Source: Burkholderiales bacterium (GTDB taxonomy: Bacteria > Actinomycetota > Thermoleophilia > Gaiellales > Gaiellaceae). Taken from it: a stretch of DNA of 25,450 bases. Shown piece after piece: positions 13,435-20,297 of the stretch. Position 1 is the first letter of the stretch. Every line of letters begins with the position of its first letter. The notes below the pieces were generated by a model. It was not told the DNA's origin, made no database searches, and saw only the letters and a program-made list of their open reading frames with translations. The translations under genes were made by a program, and so were the position numbers. Where the stretch lies: contig JAICUZ010000007.1 of the NCBI GenBank assembly GCA_025935595.1, positions 1 through 25,450 on the forward strand. The letters are read 5' to 3'.

Positions 13435-13981
13435 GCCGGTCCGGCTGACGGGGATCTACACCCGCGGCGGCGATGGGGGTGAGACGTCGCTCGGCGACGG
13501 CTCGCGGGTGTCGAAGCTCGATCCGCTGATCCGCGGGTACGGCGCGGTGGACGAGCTCAACTCCCTGATCGGGTGGGTGCTGGTCGCCGCCCCCGACGTG
13601 CGGCTCTCGCGCGTGCAGAACGAGTTGTTCGATCTCGGTGCCGACCTGTCGGTTCCGTTCGCTCCCGATGACGGGCGGTTGCGGATCTCGCAGGCCGCGA
13701 TCGATCGTCTCGAGGCGGACTGTGACGAGGCGAACGCGCCGTTGCCGCAGCTTCGGTCGTTCGTCTTGCCGGGTGGTTCGGAGGGTGCGGCGCGTCTGCA
13801 TGTCGCACGCGCCGTGTGCCGTCGCGCCGAGAGCGTGGTGCTGTGGGCCGCTTCGGAGCGGCCGGTAAACCCGTTGGTGCCGGTCTACCTGAACCGGCTG
13901 TCGGATCTGCTCTTCATCCTCGCGCGCGCCGCAAACGCAGGCGGGGACGAGCCGTTGTGGCTCCCCGGCGGCGACCGGTAA
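13415..13981 (+). CDS. Cob(I)alamin adenosyltransferase (PduO type)
   Basis: A 188-residue ATP:corrinoid adenosyltransferase that makes adenosylcobalamin, the cofactor of the mutase encoded 2 kb downstream. The N-terminal ATP site IYTRGGDGGETSLGDGSRVSK (reading from residue 14) is complete, followed by GYGAVDELNSLIGW. The C-terminal helices carry CRRAESVVLW and PVYLNRLSDLLFILAR, both family hallmarks. The start is an unusual TTG: no ATG or GTG exists in frame before the conserved region, and AGGAG (13406-13410) lies 4 nt ahead. It overlaps the acyl-CoA dehydrogenase by 20 nt. Confidence 0.94.
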   Translation: MPRRRDEPVRLTGIYTRGGDGGETSLGDGSRVSKLDPLIRGYGAVDELNSLIGWVLVAAPDVRLSRVQNELFDLGADLSVPFAPDDGRLRISQAAIDRLEADCDEANAPLPQLRSFVLPGGSEGAARLHVARAVCRRAESVVLWAASERPVNPLVPVYLNRLSDLLFILARAANAGGDEPLWLPGGDR

Positions 13982-14098
13982 CGAAACTGTCACGCAGGCG
14001 TGCCAACTGCGCGCCGATCTGTTCAGGGGGATTTCGGTTCTGCGCCCTGGTCGGTACACCGGATGGCGACCCATCAAGCCACCGGATCGGAGACCTCT
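13982..14098 (+). other. 117-nt intergenic region before the lamin-tail gene
   Basis: Contains a short inverted repeat CACGC-AG-GCGTG just after the adenosyltransferase stop and GGAGA (14089-14093), a good ribosome binding site 5 nt before the ATG at 14099. A structured leader is possible (several CCGG/GGCGACC blocks), but I could not match it to a known riboswitch. No PHO-like or TAnnnT-start element is seen. Confidence 0.4.
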
Positions 14099-15193
14099 AT
14101 GCGCCATCGCCACTTGCTGTTTGTCCCACTTGTCATTGCGCTCCTCTGCGCGTCGTCCGCGGCGCACGCCGGGAGCGGCTCCACCTCGCTCGTCGTGGCG
14201 CAGCTGTATGCGTCCGGCGGGAACAGCGGCGCGACGTATGCGAACGACTACGTGGAGCTGTTCAATCGCGGCTCCTCGTCCGTCGACCTGACCGGTTGGA
14301 CGGTCCAGTACGCGTCAGCTGCGAGCACGTCCTGGTCGGCGACTGCGCTCTCGGGCAGCATCGCGCCGGGCCGCGCATTCCTGGTGCAACTCGCCTCCGG
14401 CGGCGCGAACGGCACGGCGCTCCCGGCAGCCGATGCGACCGGCACGTCGAACCTCGCGGCGACCGGCGGGAAGGTCGCGGTGGTCGACAGCGCGACGCCG
14501 CTCTCCTGCGGTGCGACCGCCGGGTCGTGTGCAGGTACGGCAGGTATCGCCGACTTCGTCGGCTACGGCACCGCAGCCGACTTCGAAGGCGCCGATGCGG
14601 CGCCCGCGCCGGATGCGACGTCGGCGATCTCCCGCGGCGCCGGCGGCTGCACCGACACCGACTCGAACACGGACGACTTCTCGACCAACGCGGCCGCGCC
14701 GGTGAACTCGTCCGCTCCGGCGTCACCCTGCTCGGGCGGCGGCGGGTCGTCGTCTACCTTCGCGAGCGCGTCGGTGCGTCTGCAGATCCAGCCGGTGATC
14801 GCGATCGCGCTCGGCCAGCCGACGCTGGACTTCGGCGGCTTGGCCGCGGGCGCCACGGCGCCGCCGGTCAACGAGAGCGTCACCGTCACGTCGAACGACA
14901 CCGCCGGCTACACGCTCACCGCGCACCGCAGCGCGTTCTCGCCGCGCGACCTGCCGCTCGGGCTGTCGGCGAGTGCGCCGGCCGGCGGGTCGCTCGGCGC
15001 CGGGATCTCCCCGACGGTTCTCGCCGCCTTGCCGATCGCGCCGGCCGCGGATCTGACGATCGGCTCGACATCGGCGGCCGCGCCTGCGAGCGGCGACATC
15101 TGGGCGACGAAGATCGGCTTCGCGGGGCCGCTGCCGAGCGTCCCGGCGGGGCAGTACACCGCGACCGTGACCTACACGGTGATCCCTCGCTGA
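14099..15193 (+). CDS. Secreted lamin-tail-domain (LTD) protein
   Basis: A 364-residue exported protein. A signal peptide (MRHRHLLFVPLVIALLCASS and on, cleavage near AHA at residue 23) is followed by a lamin tail domain: LVVAQLYASGGNSGATYANDYVELFNRGSSSVDLTGWTVQY is the classic LTD opening, ending near the disulfide candidates LSCGATAGSC. A Gly/Ser linker (SGGGGSSS) leads to a second beta-rich domain (about 220-364) with SVTVTSNDTAGYTLTAHRS and a final QYTATVTYTVIPR, perhaps a surface-anchoring or pilin-like Ig fold. Bacterial LTDs occur in secreted nucleases and surface proteins, but no catalytic domain is present. Start chosen by GGAGA. Confidence 0.8.
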   Translation: MRHRHLLFVPLVIALLCASSAAHAGSGSTSLVVAQLYASGGNSGATYANDYVELFNRGSSSVDLTGWTVQYASAASTSWSATALSGSIAPGRAFLVQLASGGANGTALPAADATGTSNLAATGGKVAVVDSATPLSCGATAGSCAGTAGIADFVGYGTAADFEGADAAPAPDATSAISRGAGGCTDTDSNTDDFSTNAAAPVNSSAPASPCSGGGGSSSTFASASVRLQIQPVIAIALGQPTLDFGGLAAGATAPPVNESVTVTSNDTAGYTLTAHRSAFSPRDLPLGLSASAPAGGSLGAGISPTVLAALPIAPAADLTIGSTSAAAPASGDIWATKIGFAGPLPSVPAGQYTATVTYTVIPR

Positions 15194-15195
15194 CC

Positions 15196-15933
15196 GTGCG
15201 GCTCGTGCTCCTTGCGCTTGTCGTCCTGGCGACGGTGGCGCCGGCTTCCGCCGGCGCGCCGCGCCGGGGCGGGATCGTCGTCTGGCCTGCGCGGGCGACG
15301 TTGCGGGCGGGTAGCGCAGCAACGCTCCACATCGCGAACCACACACGGTCATCGGTGTCCGTGGGGGTTCGCGCCATGGGGCTCGCGCTCGACTTGCGTG
15401 GTGCGCCACGGCTCGTCCGGTCGTCGGCGGGGACCGCTCTCATCTCTCTACGGACGACACGCGTCGTGGTGGCCGCCGGCCGCGTCGGGTCGGTCGGCCT
15501 GCGCGTGTCGGTCGGGCGAGGACTCGCGCCCGGCGACCGGCCGGCGCTCGTCCTCCTGACCGCGCGGAGCGCAGGCGGAGCGGGCATCGGCGTGCAAGTG
15601 CGCATCGGCGTCCCGGTCGAGGTGCGCCAGTCGGGTGTCGTGCGGCGACGGCTCGAGCTCGGCGCGTTGCGTGTCCGCGGCCGTCGGCTCGACCTGGTTG
15701 TGCGGAATCGCGGCAACGTCGCGGAGCGGATCGGCCGCGGCTCGGTCGTCGTGGAGGTGTGGCGCGGCGTGCGCCGCCTCGCGACCCTCCAGCCGCGTCC
15801 ACGCGACCTCTTCCCGCACGCACGCGGCCTGGTCGAGTACCGCGTGCCTGCTCGGCTCCACGGCCGGGCGCGCGTCGTCGCTCGTGCGATCGTTCCCGCG
15901 AGCGGAAGGAGGGGCTTCTCGGTCGCACTCTGA
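15196..15933 (+). CDS. Secreted Ig-like protein, partner of the LTD protein
   Basis: A 245-residue protein with a signal peptide (VRLVLLALVVLATVAPASAGA) and two predicted beta-sandwich halves: ATLRAGSAATLHIANHTRSS... and LDLVVRNRGNVAERIGRGSV.... The layout resembles the Ig-like modules of DUF916/NEW3-type surface proteins, but identity is not certain. It is extremely Arg/Val/Gly-rich. GTG start 2 nt after the LTD stop, so the two are co-transcribed and probably act together outside the membrane. No C-terminal membrane anchor is visible. Confidence 0.65.
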   Translation: MRLVLLALVVLATVAPASAGAPRRGGIVVWPARATLRAGSAATLHIANHTRSSVSVGVRAMGLALDLRGAPRLVRSSAGTALISLRTTRVVVAAGRVGSVGLRVSVGRGLAPGDRPALVLLTARSAGGAGIGVQVRIGVPVEVRQSGVVRRRLELGALRVRGRRLDLVVRNRGNVAERIGRGSVVVEVWRGVRRLATLQPRPRDLFPHARGLVEYRVPARLHGRARVVARAIVPASGRRGFSVAL

Positions 15934-15956
15934 GCAGCATCCGGCAGACTTCAGGT

Positions 15957-17621
15957 ATGGCCACGACCGAGCCGCGGAAGCACACGCCGACCGGCGAGTG
16001 GCGCGACGAGCTGTACGACGCCGTGCCCGAACGGGAGGGCGAGCTCTTCAGCACGATCTCGGGGATCGAGAACGAGCCGCTCCAGACCCCCGACACCGTG
16101 GGCATCGACTACGAACGCGATCTCGGCTATCCGGGTGCGTATCCGTTCACGCGGGGCGTGTACCCCTCGATGTATCGGGGTCGGCTGTGGACGATGCGGC
16201 AGTTCGCGGGGTTCGGGACCGCGGAGGAGACGAACGCGCGCTTCCACTACCTGCTCGACCACGGCCAGACCGGGCTGTCGACTGCGTTCGACATGCCCAC
16301 GCTGATGGGCTACGACTCGGACCATCCGCGGTCGCTCGGTGAGGTCGGCCGCGAAGGCGTGGCGATCGACTCGCTCGAGGACATGGAGACGCTGTTCGCC
16401 GGGATTCCGCTCGGCGACGTGTCGACGTCGATGACGATCAACTCGCCGGCGGCGATCCTGCTCGCGTTCTATGCGTGCGTCGGCGAGGAGCAGGGCGTCG
16501 CGCGCGAGCGGCTCCGCGGGACGATCCAGACGGACATCCTCAAGGAGTACATCGCGCAGAAGGAGTACATCTTCCCGCCGGAGCCGTCGATGCGGCTCGT
16601 CACCGACATGGTCGAGTACTGCACGCGCGAGATGCCGCTCTGGCATCCGATCTCGATCTCCGGCTACCACATCAGGGAGGCAGGCTCGACCGCCGCCCAG
16701 GAGCTCGCGTTCACGCTCGCCGACGGCTTCACATATGTCGAATGGGCGGTCGAGCGGGGCCTCGACGTCGACGAGTTCGCACCGCGGCTCTCCTTCTTCT
16801 TCAACGCCCACCTCGACTTCTTCGAGGAGATCGCGAAGTACCGCGCGGCGCGCCGCATCTGGGCGCGAACGATGCGAGAGCGCTACGGCGCGAAGAGCCC
16901 ACGCTCGTGGCTGATGCGGTTCCACACGCAGACGGCCGGCGTATCGCTGACCGCGCAGCAGCCGGAGGTCAACATCGTGCGCACCGCGATCGAAGCCCTC
17001 GCTGCCGTGCTCGGCGGCACGCAGTCACTGCACACGAACAGCTTCGACGAAGCGCTTGCGCTGCCGACCGAGGACGCAGTGCGGATCGCGCTCCGTACGC
17101 AGCAGGTGATCGCACACGAGACCGGCGTCGTCTCGTCGATCGACCCGCTCGGCGGCAGCTACCACGTCGAAGCGCTCACCAACGAGCTCGAGCGCCAGGC
17201 ATACGACTACTTCGAGCAGATCGACCGGCTCGGCGGCGTCGTCGCGGCGATCAAGGAGAATTTCTTCCAGAAGGAGATCGCGGAGTCGTCGTTCCGCTAC
17301 CAGGCCGAGGTGGAGGCGCGCCGGCGGATCGTCGTCGGCGTCAACCGCTATGAGCTCGAGAGCGAGCAGCCGCTCGAGATCCTGAAGATCGACCCGGCGC
17401 TCGAGACGCAGCAGATCGAGCGCGTGCAAGGGCTGCGCGGGCGTCGCGATTCCGCGGCGGTCGAGGCGGCGCTCACCCGCTTGAAGGAAGACGCGGCACG
17501 CGACGACCGCAATCTGATGCATCCGATCGTCGAGGCCTCGCGCGCCTACGTGACGATGGGCGAGATGTGCGACGCGTTCCGCGAGGTGTGGGGCACCTGG
17601 CGCGAGACGCCGGTCTTCTAG
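15957..17621 (+). CDS. Methylmalonyl-CoA mutase family large subunit with isobutyryl-CoA mutase (IcmA)-type active site
   Basis: A 554-residue adenosylcobalamin-dependent acyl-CoA mutase catalytic subunit without a B12 domain; the B12 subunit is encoded separately at 18333. The TIM-barrel substrate segments TMRQFAGFGTAEETN (79-93), LSTAFDMPTLMGYDSD, GTIQTDILKEYIAQKEYIFP (188-207), SISGYHIREAG and RFHTQTAGVSLTAQQP are all present. Residue 83 is Phe and residue 201 is Gln. Methylmalonyl-CoA mutase has Tyr89 and Arg207 at these places; isobutyryl-CoA mutase has Phe and Gln. So carbon rearrangement of isobutyryl/n-butyryl-CoA is more likely than methylmalonyl/succinyl-CoA. Its TAG stop is interlocked with the MBL gene's stop. 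Confidence 0.92.
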   Translation: MATTEPRKHTPTGEWRDELYDAVPEREGELFSTISGIENEPLQTPDTVGIDYERDLGYPGAYPFTRGVYPSMYRGRLWTMRQFAGFGTAEETNARFHYLLDHGQTGLSTAFDMPTLMGYDSDHPRSLGEVGREGVAIDSLEDMETLFAGIPLGDVSTSMTINSPAAILLAFYACVGEEQGVARERLRGTIQTDILKEYIAQKEYIFPPEPSMRLVTDMVEYCTREMPLWHPISISGYHIREAGSTAAQELAFTLADGFTYVEWAVERGLDVDEFAPRLSFFFNAHLDFFEEIAKYRAARRIWARTMRERYGAKSPRSWLMRFHTQTAGVSLTAQQPEVNIVRTAIEALAAVLGGTQSLHTNSFDEALALPTEDAVRIALRTQQVIAHETGVVSSIDPLGGSYHVEALTNELERQAYDYFEQIDRLGGVVAAIKENFFQKEIAESSFRYQAEVEARRRIVVGVNRYELESEQPLEILKIDPALETQQIERVQGLRGRRDSAAVEAALTRLKEDAARDDRNLMHPIVEASRAYVTMGEMCDAFREVWGTWRETPVF

Positions 17622-18313
17622 AGCTGTAGCTCGAGCCCGTCGTACCCGAGCTCGAGGCCCGGCGGCGTCGGGAGCTCGGCCGGACGGTGTACGAGAAGCA
17701 AGCGCTTTGCGCCCGCTGCTGCGGTCGCAGCTTCGGCGGCCGTGAGGTGGCCGCGCGGCCCCGGCTCTTCATGCTCGAGCGTCGCCTCGCACACGAAGAC
17801 GTCTGCTCCGGCCGCGAGCTCGGCGAGCGTGGGTGTCGGTCCTGTGTCCGACGAGAAGGCGGCGACCTTGCCCCCGGCTTCGATGCGGAAGCCCCACGTG
17901 GGCTGCGTGTAGTGCGCGACGCGTCGCGGTGAAACGGTGAATCCTGCGGTCTCGAACGGCGTGGCGTCTATGTACTCCTCGATCTCGAACACCTCGTGGA
18001 ACCGCGAGGCGAGGTGGTAGAGGTCGTCGCGACCGCCGGGGGGAAGCCAGAGCTTCGGCGCCCGGGTGCCGGGCGCAGGCACGTGCAGTTGTCCCCAGAG
18101 CCACGCCGCGAGGTCGCCGTAGTGGTCGATGTGCATGTGTGTGATCGCGATCGCATCGACGCGGGGCCAGTCCTCGGCCTCTCGAAGCCGCGAGAGGACT
18201 CCCGGCCCGCAGTCGACGAGAAGCCGCCCTCCGTCGTGCGAGAGGAGGTATCCCGAATGCGCGCGCCCGGGGTTCGGCCAGGCGGGCGAGCAGCCGACGA
18301 CTGTGAGCTTCAC
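17618..18313 (-). CDS. MBL-fold metal-dependent hydrolase (RNase Z/phosphodiesterase-like)
   Basis: A 231-residue metallo-beta-lactamase-fold protein. The HxHxDH zinc motif HMHIDH is at residues 59-64; LLVDCGPGVLSRL precedes it, and AAFSSDTGPTPTLAEL, FVCEATLE and LLLVH give the remaining metal ligands (Asp and two His). It resembles the small RNase Z-like/cAMP phosphodiesterase group often encoded near cell-wall genes in actinobacteria; the substrate is unknown. The GTG start at 18313 is the first before the fold. It lies on the opposite strand between the two mutase subunit genes, overlapping the large-subunit stop and 19 nt from the small-subunit start. Confidence 0.88.
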   Translation of the reverse strand: MKLTVVGCSPAWPNPGRAHSGYLLSHDGGRLLVDCGPGVLSRLREAEDWPRVDAIAITHMHIDHYGDLAAWLWGQLHVPAPGTRAPKLWLPPGGRDDLYHLASRFHEVFEIEEYIDATPFETAGFTVSPRRVAHYTQPTWGFRIEAGGKVAAFSSDTGPTPTLAELAAGADVFVCEATLEHEEPGPRGHLTAAEAATAAAGAKRLLLVHRPAELPTPPGLELGYDGLELQL

Positions 18314-18318
18314 ATTCC

Positions 18319-18324
18319 TATACT
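18319..18324. promoter_or_regulatory. Minimal bidirectional promoter (TATACT / AGTATA)
   Basis: TATACT, close to the consensus -10, ends 8 nt before the GTG of the mutase B12 subunit, predicting a leaderless mRNA. Its complement AGTATA sits 5 nt before the MBL GTG on the other strand. The entire gap between the two start codons is 19 nt. Confidence 0.5.
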
Positions 18325-18332
18325 GGCGAACC

Positions 18333-18731
18333 GTGGCAGGAAAGATCAGGGTGGTGGTCGCGAAGCCGGGCCTGGACGGGCACGATCGCGGCGCGAAGAT
18401 CATCGCGCGGGCGCTCCGCGACGCAGGGATGGAGGTCATCTACACCGGCCTCCATCAGACACCGGAGCAGATCGTCGAGACCGTGATCCAGGAGGACGCC
18501 GACGCGGTCGGCATCTCGATCCTCTCGGGCGCGCACATGACGCTCGTCCCGCGCATCGTCGAGCTGCTTCGTGCCGAAGGGGCTGACGACGTCCTCGTCG
18601 TGGTCGGCGGAACGGTTCCGGTCGACGATGCCGCTGCCCTGAAGGAGCGGGGCGTCGCCGAGGTGTTCGGGCCGGGTGCTCCCACCGGGGCGATCGTCGA
18701 GTTCCTGCAGAGCGCGCTCGCGGCCGCTTAG
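18333..18731 (+). CDS. Mutase small subunit, B12-binding domain protein (McmB/IcmB-like)
   Basis: A 132-residue free-standing cobalamin-binding domain. It has the base-off/His-on motif DxHxxG (D15-G-H17-D-R-G20), the nucleotide-tail contact SILSG (about 52-56) and VVGGTVP. Together with the catalytic subunit at 15957 it should form an A2B2-type adenosylcobalamin mutase; the length matches IcmB-type subunits. The two subunits are unusually separated by an opposite-strand MBL gene and have different promoters. The GTG start is 8 nt after TATACT. The stop overlaps the M23 gene's stop as TTAG. Confidence 0.94.
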   Translation: MAGKIRVVVAKPGLDGHDRGAKIIARALRDAGMEVIYTGLHQTPEQIVETVIQEDADAVGISILSGAHMTLVPRIVELLRAEGADDVLVVVGGTVPVDDAAALKERGVAEVFGPGAPTGAIVEFLQSALAAA

Positions 18732-19549
18732 GCGTCGGAAAAGCGGTCGAGCGTCAGCGCACCGGGTGCGCCCGTCAGCGCAGGAACGGTCGCGAGCGCC
18801 GGTTCCGTCCACGCGACGATCCGCTCGCCCGGCGAGAACGTTTCCCCGCCCGCGAGGCTCAGGGAGACGGCGAGAGCAAGCTTCGACTGCCGCACGTGGG
18901 ACGGCCACGACGCAACGGTGTCCACCGTCAAGGTGAGGCTCGCCGCCGTCGTGCTCGCGACCGTGCCGGTCAGCTTGAGCGTGAACATGCGGCCGCTGGG
19001 CGGTGCCGGCGCGAGCAGATGTGGTGCCCGCTGCAGGTAGCGAAACGGGTCGATCGCGCTGTTGCCGTTCGGGTGCACCTCGAAATGAAGGTGCGGATGG
19101 ATGCCGTTCGCGTCGCCGGAGTCACCGACGTAGCCGATCTGCTGTCCCGCGACGACTGTCGCGCCGTCGGGCACTGCGTACGCGGTCCCTTCGCTGCACT
19201 TGCCCTTGTTGTCGTTCTTCGCGGTCACGTCGTTGTTCAGGTGGATGTACTCGTACATCGTCCCGCTCGCGCCGTAGAGGTAGAGCATGCAGCCCGCGCT
19301 CTTCGAGGTGGTCCAGTATTCGACGTGACCGTCCTCGACGGCGACCGCGGGTGCGCGCTTGGCGGCGAGCATGTCGATCCCCTGATGCTTCAGGCCGCCC
19401 CGTGGCTCGCCGAAATCGTCGTAGTACTGGGTCGCGCCGACCACCGGGAACAGGAACTTCGGGATCGGTTTGGCTGTCGCGGCGGCGGCGCACGTAGCGA
19501 CCGCAACGAGCGCTCCGCCGAGAAGCGCTAGATAGAGTCTCGCGCGCAT
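18728..19549 (-). CDS. Secreted M23-family metallopeptidase (LytM-like)
   Basis: A 273-residue exported peptidase, probably a murein endopeptidase. A signal peptide covers residues 1-26 (signal peptidase I site after ATA; TC at 19-20 does not make a lipobox). The M23 zinc site is complete: HxxxD in GLKHQGIDML (His55, Asp59), His103 in EYIHLNND, and HxH in HPHLHFEV (His153, His155). A beta-rich C-terminal tail (about 185-273) of unknown type follows. Its ATG overlaps the ATG of etfB on the other strand within a single CATG, and its stop overlaps the B12-subunit stop. No ribosome binding site is seen. Confidence 0.92.
   Translation of the reverse strand: MRARLYLALLGGALVAVATCAAAATAKPIPKFLFPVVGATQYYDDFGEPRGGLKHQGIDMLAAKRAPAVAVEDGHVEYWTTSKSAGCMLYLYGASGTMYEYIHLNNDVTAKNDNKGKCSEGTAYAVPDGATVVAGQQIGYVGDSGDANGIHPHLHFEVHPNGNSAIDPFRYLQRAPHLLAPAPPSGRMFTLKLTGTVASTTAASLTLTVDTVASWPSHVRQSKLALAVSLSLAGGETFSPGERIVAWTEPALATVPALTGAPGALTLDRFSDA
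18757..18771. terminator. Small hairpin after the B12-subunit gene
   Basis: Stem GCGCAC / GTGCGC with loop CGG starts 26 nt after the B12-subunit stop, inside the end of the M23 gene. No U-tract. It may help end the mutase transcript, as the hairpin after pstS may do. Confidence 0.25.
19533..19538 (+). promoter_or_regulatory. Putative -10 box of etfB (TAGAGT)
   Basis: TAGAGT ends 9 nt before the etfB ATG and lies in the signal-peptide codons of the divergent M23 gene, since no intergenic DNA exists between them. Confidence 0.4.
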
Positions 19550-20297
19550 GAAGATCGCCGTGTGCGTGAAGGCTGTCCCTGATGCCGCCGGCCGCCGGAT
19601 CGACCCGGCGACGAAGCGTCTCGACCGTTCGGGCGAGCTCGCGATCTCCGACTTCGACACGTATGCGGTCGAGGAGGGCCTCAAGTTGAAGGAGGCGTCG
19701 GGGGAAGGTGAGGTTGTCGTCGTCTCCATGGGCCCTGAGAAGGCGATGGACGCGCTGCGGAAGGCGCTCGCGATGGGTGCGGATCGCGCGGTGTTGGTCA
19801 CGGATTCTGCCCTTGAGAACGCTGATGTGCTGGAGACAGCCGTCGCCCTTGCCGGCGCACTCGAGAAGGAAGGCGCAGATCTCGTGCTGTTCGGCCAGCA
19901 GTCCGCCGACGGCGGCGGCGCTTGCTTATGGGCGGCGGTGGCCGAGAAGCTGCGGTATCCCGTGGTTTCGCAGGTATCGGAGCTGACTGTGGGCGACGGC
20001 TCGCTCACCGGCAAGCGTCAGACCGAGTTCGGCTACGACACGATCCGGGCGTTGATGCCCGCGATCGTGGCCGTTTCGGATGCGATCAACACGCCGCGCT
20101 ATCCGTCGCTGAAGGGGATCATGGGCGCGAAGAAGAAGCCGCAGGAGTTGGTCGGCGCGTCCGAGGCCGCAGGCCCGGGAACCACGGTCGTCGCGCTGAA
20201 TCCGCCGCCTCCGCGTGGCGAGGCGCAGAAGATCGAGGACGACGGCAGCGCTGCCGACCGCATCGTCGAGTTCCTCGTCGAGAGAAGGCTCGTCTGA
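19548..20297 (+). CDS. etfB: Electron transfer flavoprotein beta subunit
   Basis: A 249-residue EtfB. It starts MKIAVCVKAVPDAAG, has the AMP/FAD-support region DFDTYAVEEGLKLKE, GADLVLFGQQSADGG and GYDTIRALMPAIVAVSDAINTPRYPS. With EtfA it accepts electrons from acyl-CoA dehydrogenases. First gene of the etfB-etfA-ETF-QO operon; its stop overlaps the etfA start by 1 nt (TGATG). Its ATG shares CATG with the divergent M23 start. Confidence 0.96.
   Translation: MKIAVCVKAVPDAAGRRIDPATKRLDRSGELAISDFDTYAVEEGLKLKEASGEGEVVVVSMGPEKAMDALRKALAMGADRAVLVTDSALENADVLETAVALAGALEKEGADLVLFGQQSADGGGACLWAAVAEKLRYPVVSQVSELTVGDGSLTGKRQTEFGYDTIRALMPAIVAVSDAINTPRYPSLKGIMGAKKKPQELVGASEAAGPGTTVVALNPPPPRGEAQKIEDDGSAADRIVEFLVERRLV

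Noticed and set aside
13982..14098. Possible riboswitch (c-di-GMP or cobalamin) before the LTD gene
   Set aside because: Some CCGG/AAGCC blocks recall c-di-GMP-I elements, but the required core and spacing are absent and the space before the ATG is too short. No B12-box-like sequence is present.
17621..17650. Intrinsic terminator after the mutase large subunit
   Set aside because: A 7-bp CTCGAGC/GCTCGAG inverted repeat exists, but the loop is 13 nt, there is no U-tract, and it lies in MBL coding sequence rich in CTCGAG-type codons.
19490..19549. Lipoprotein signal on the M23 peptidase
   Set aside because: The Cys at residue 20 is preceded by Thr (VATC), which does not fit the lipobox; a signal peptidase I site follows.
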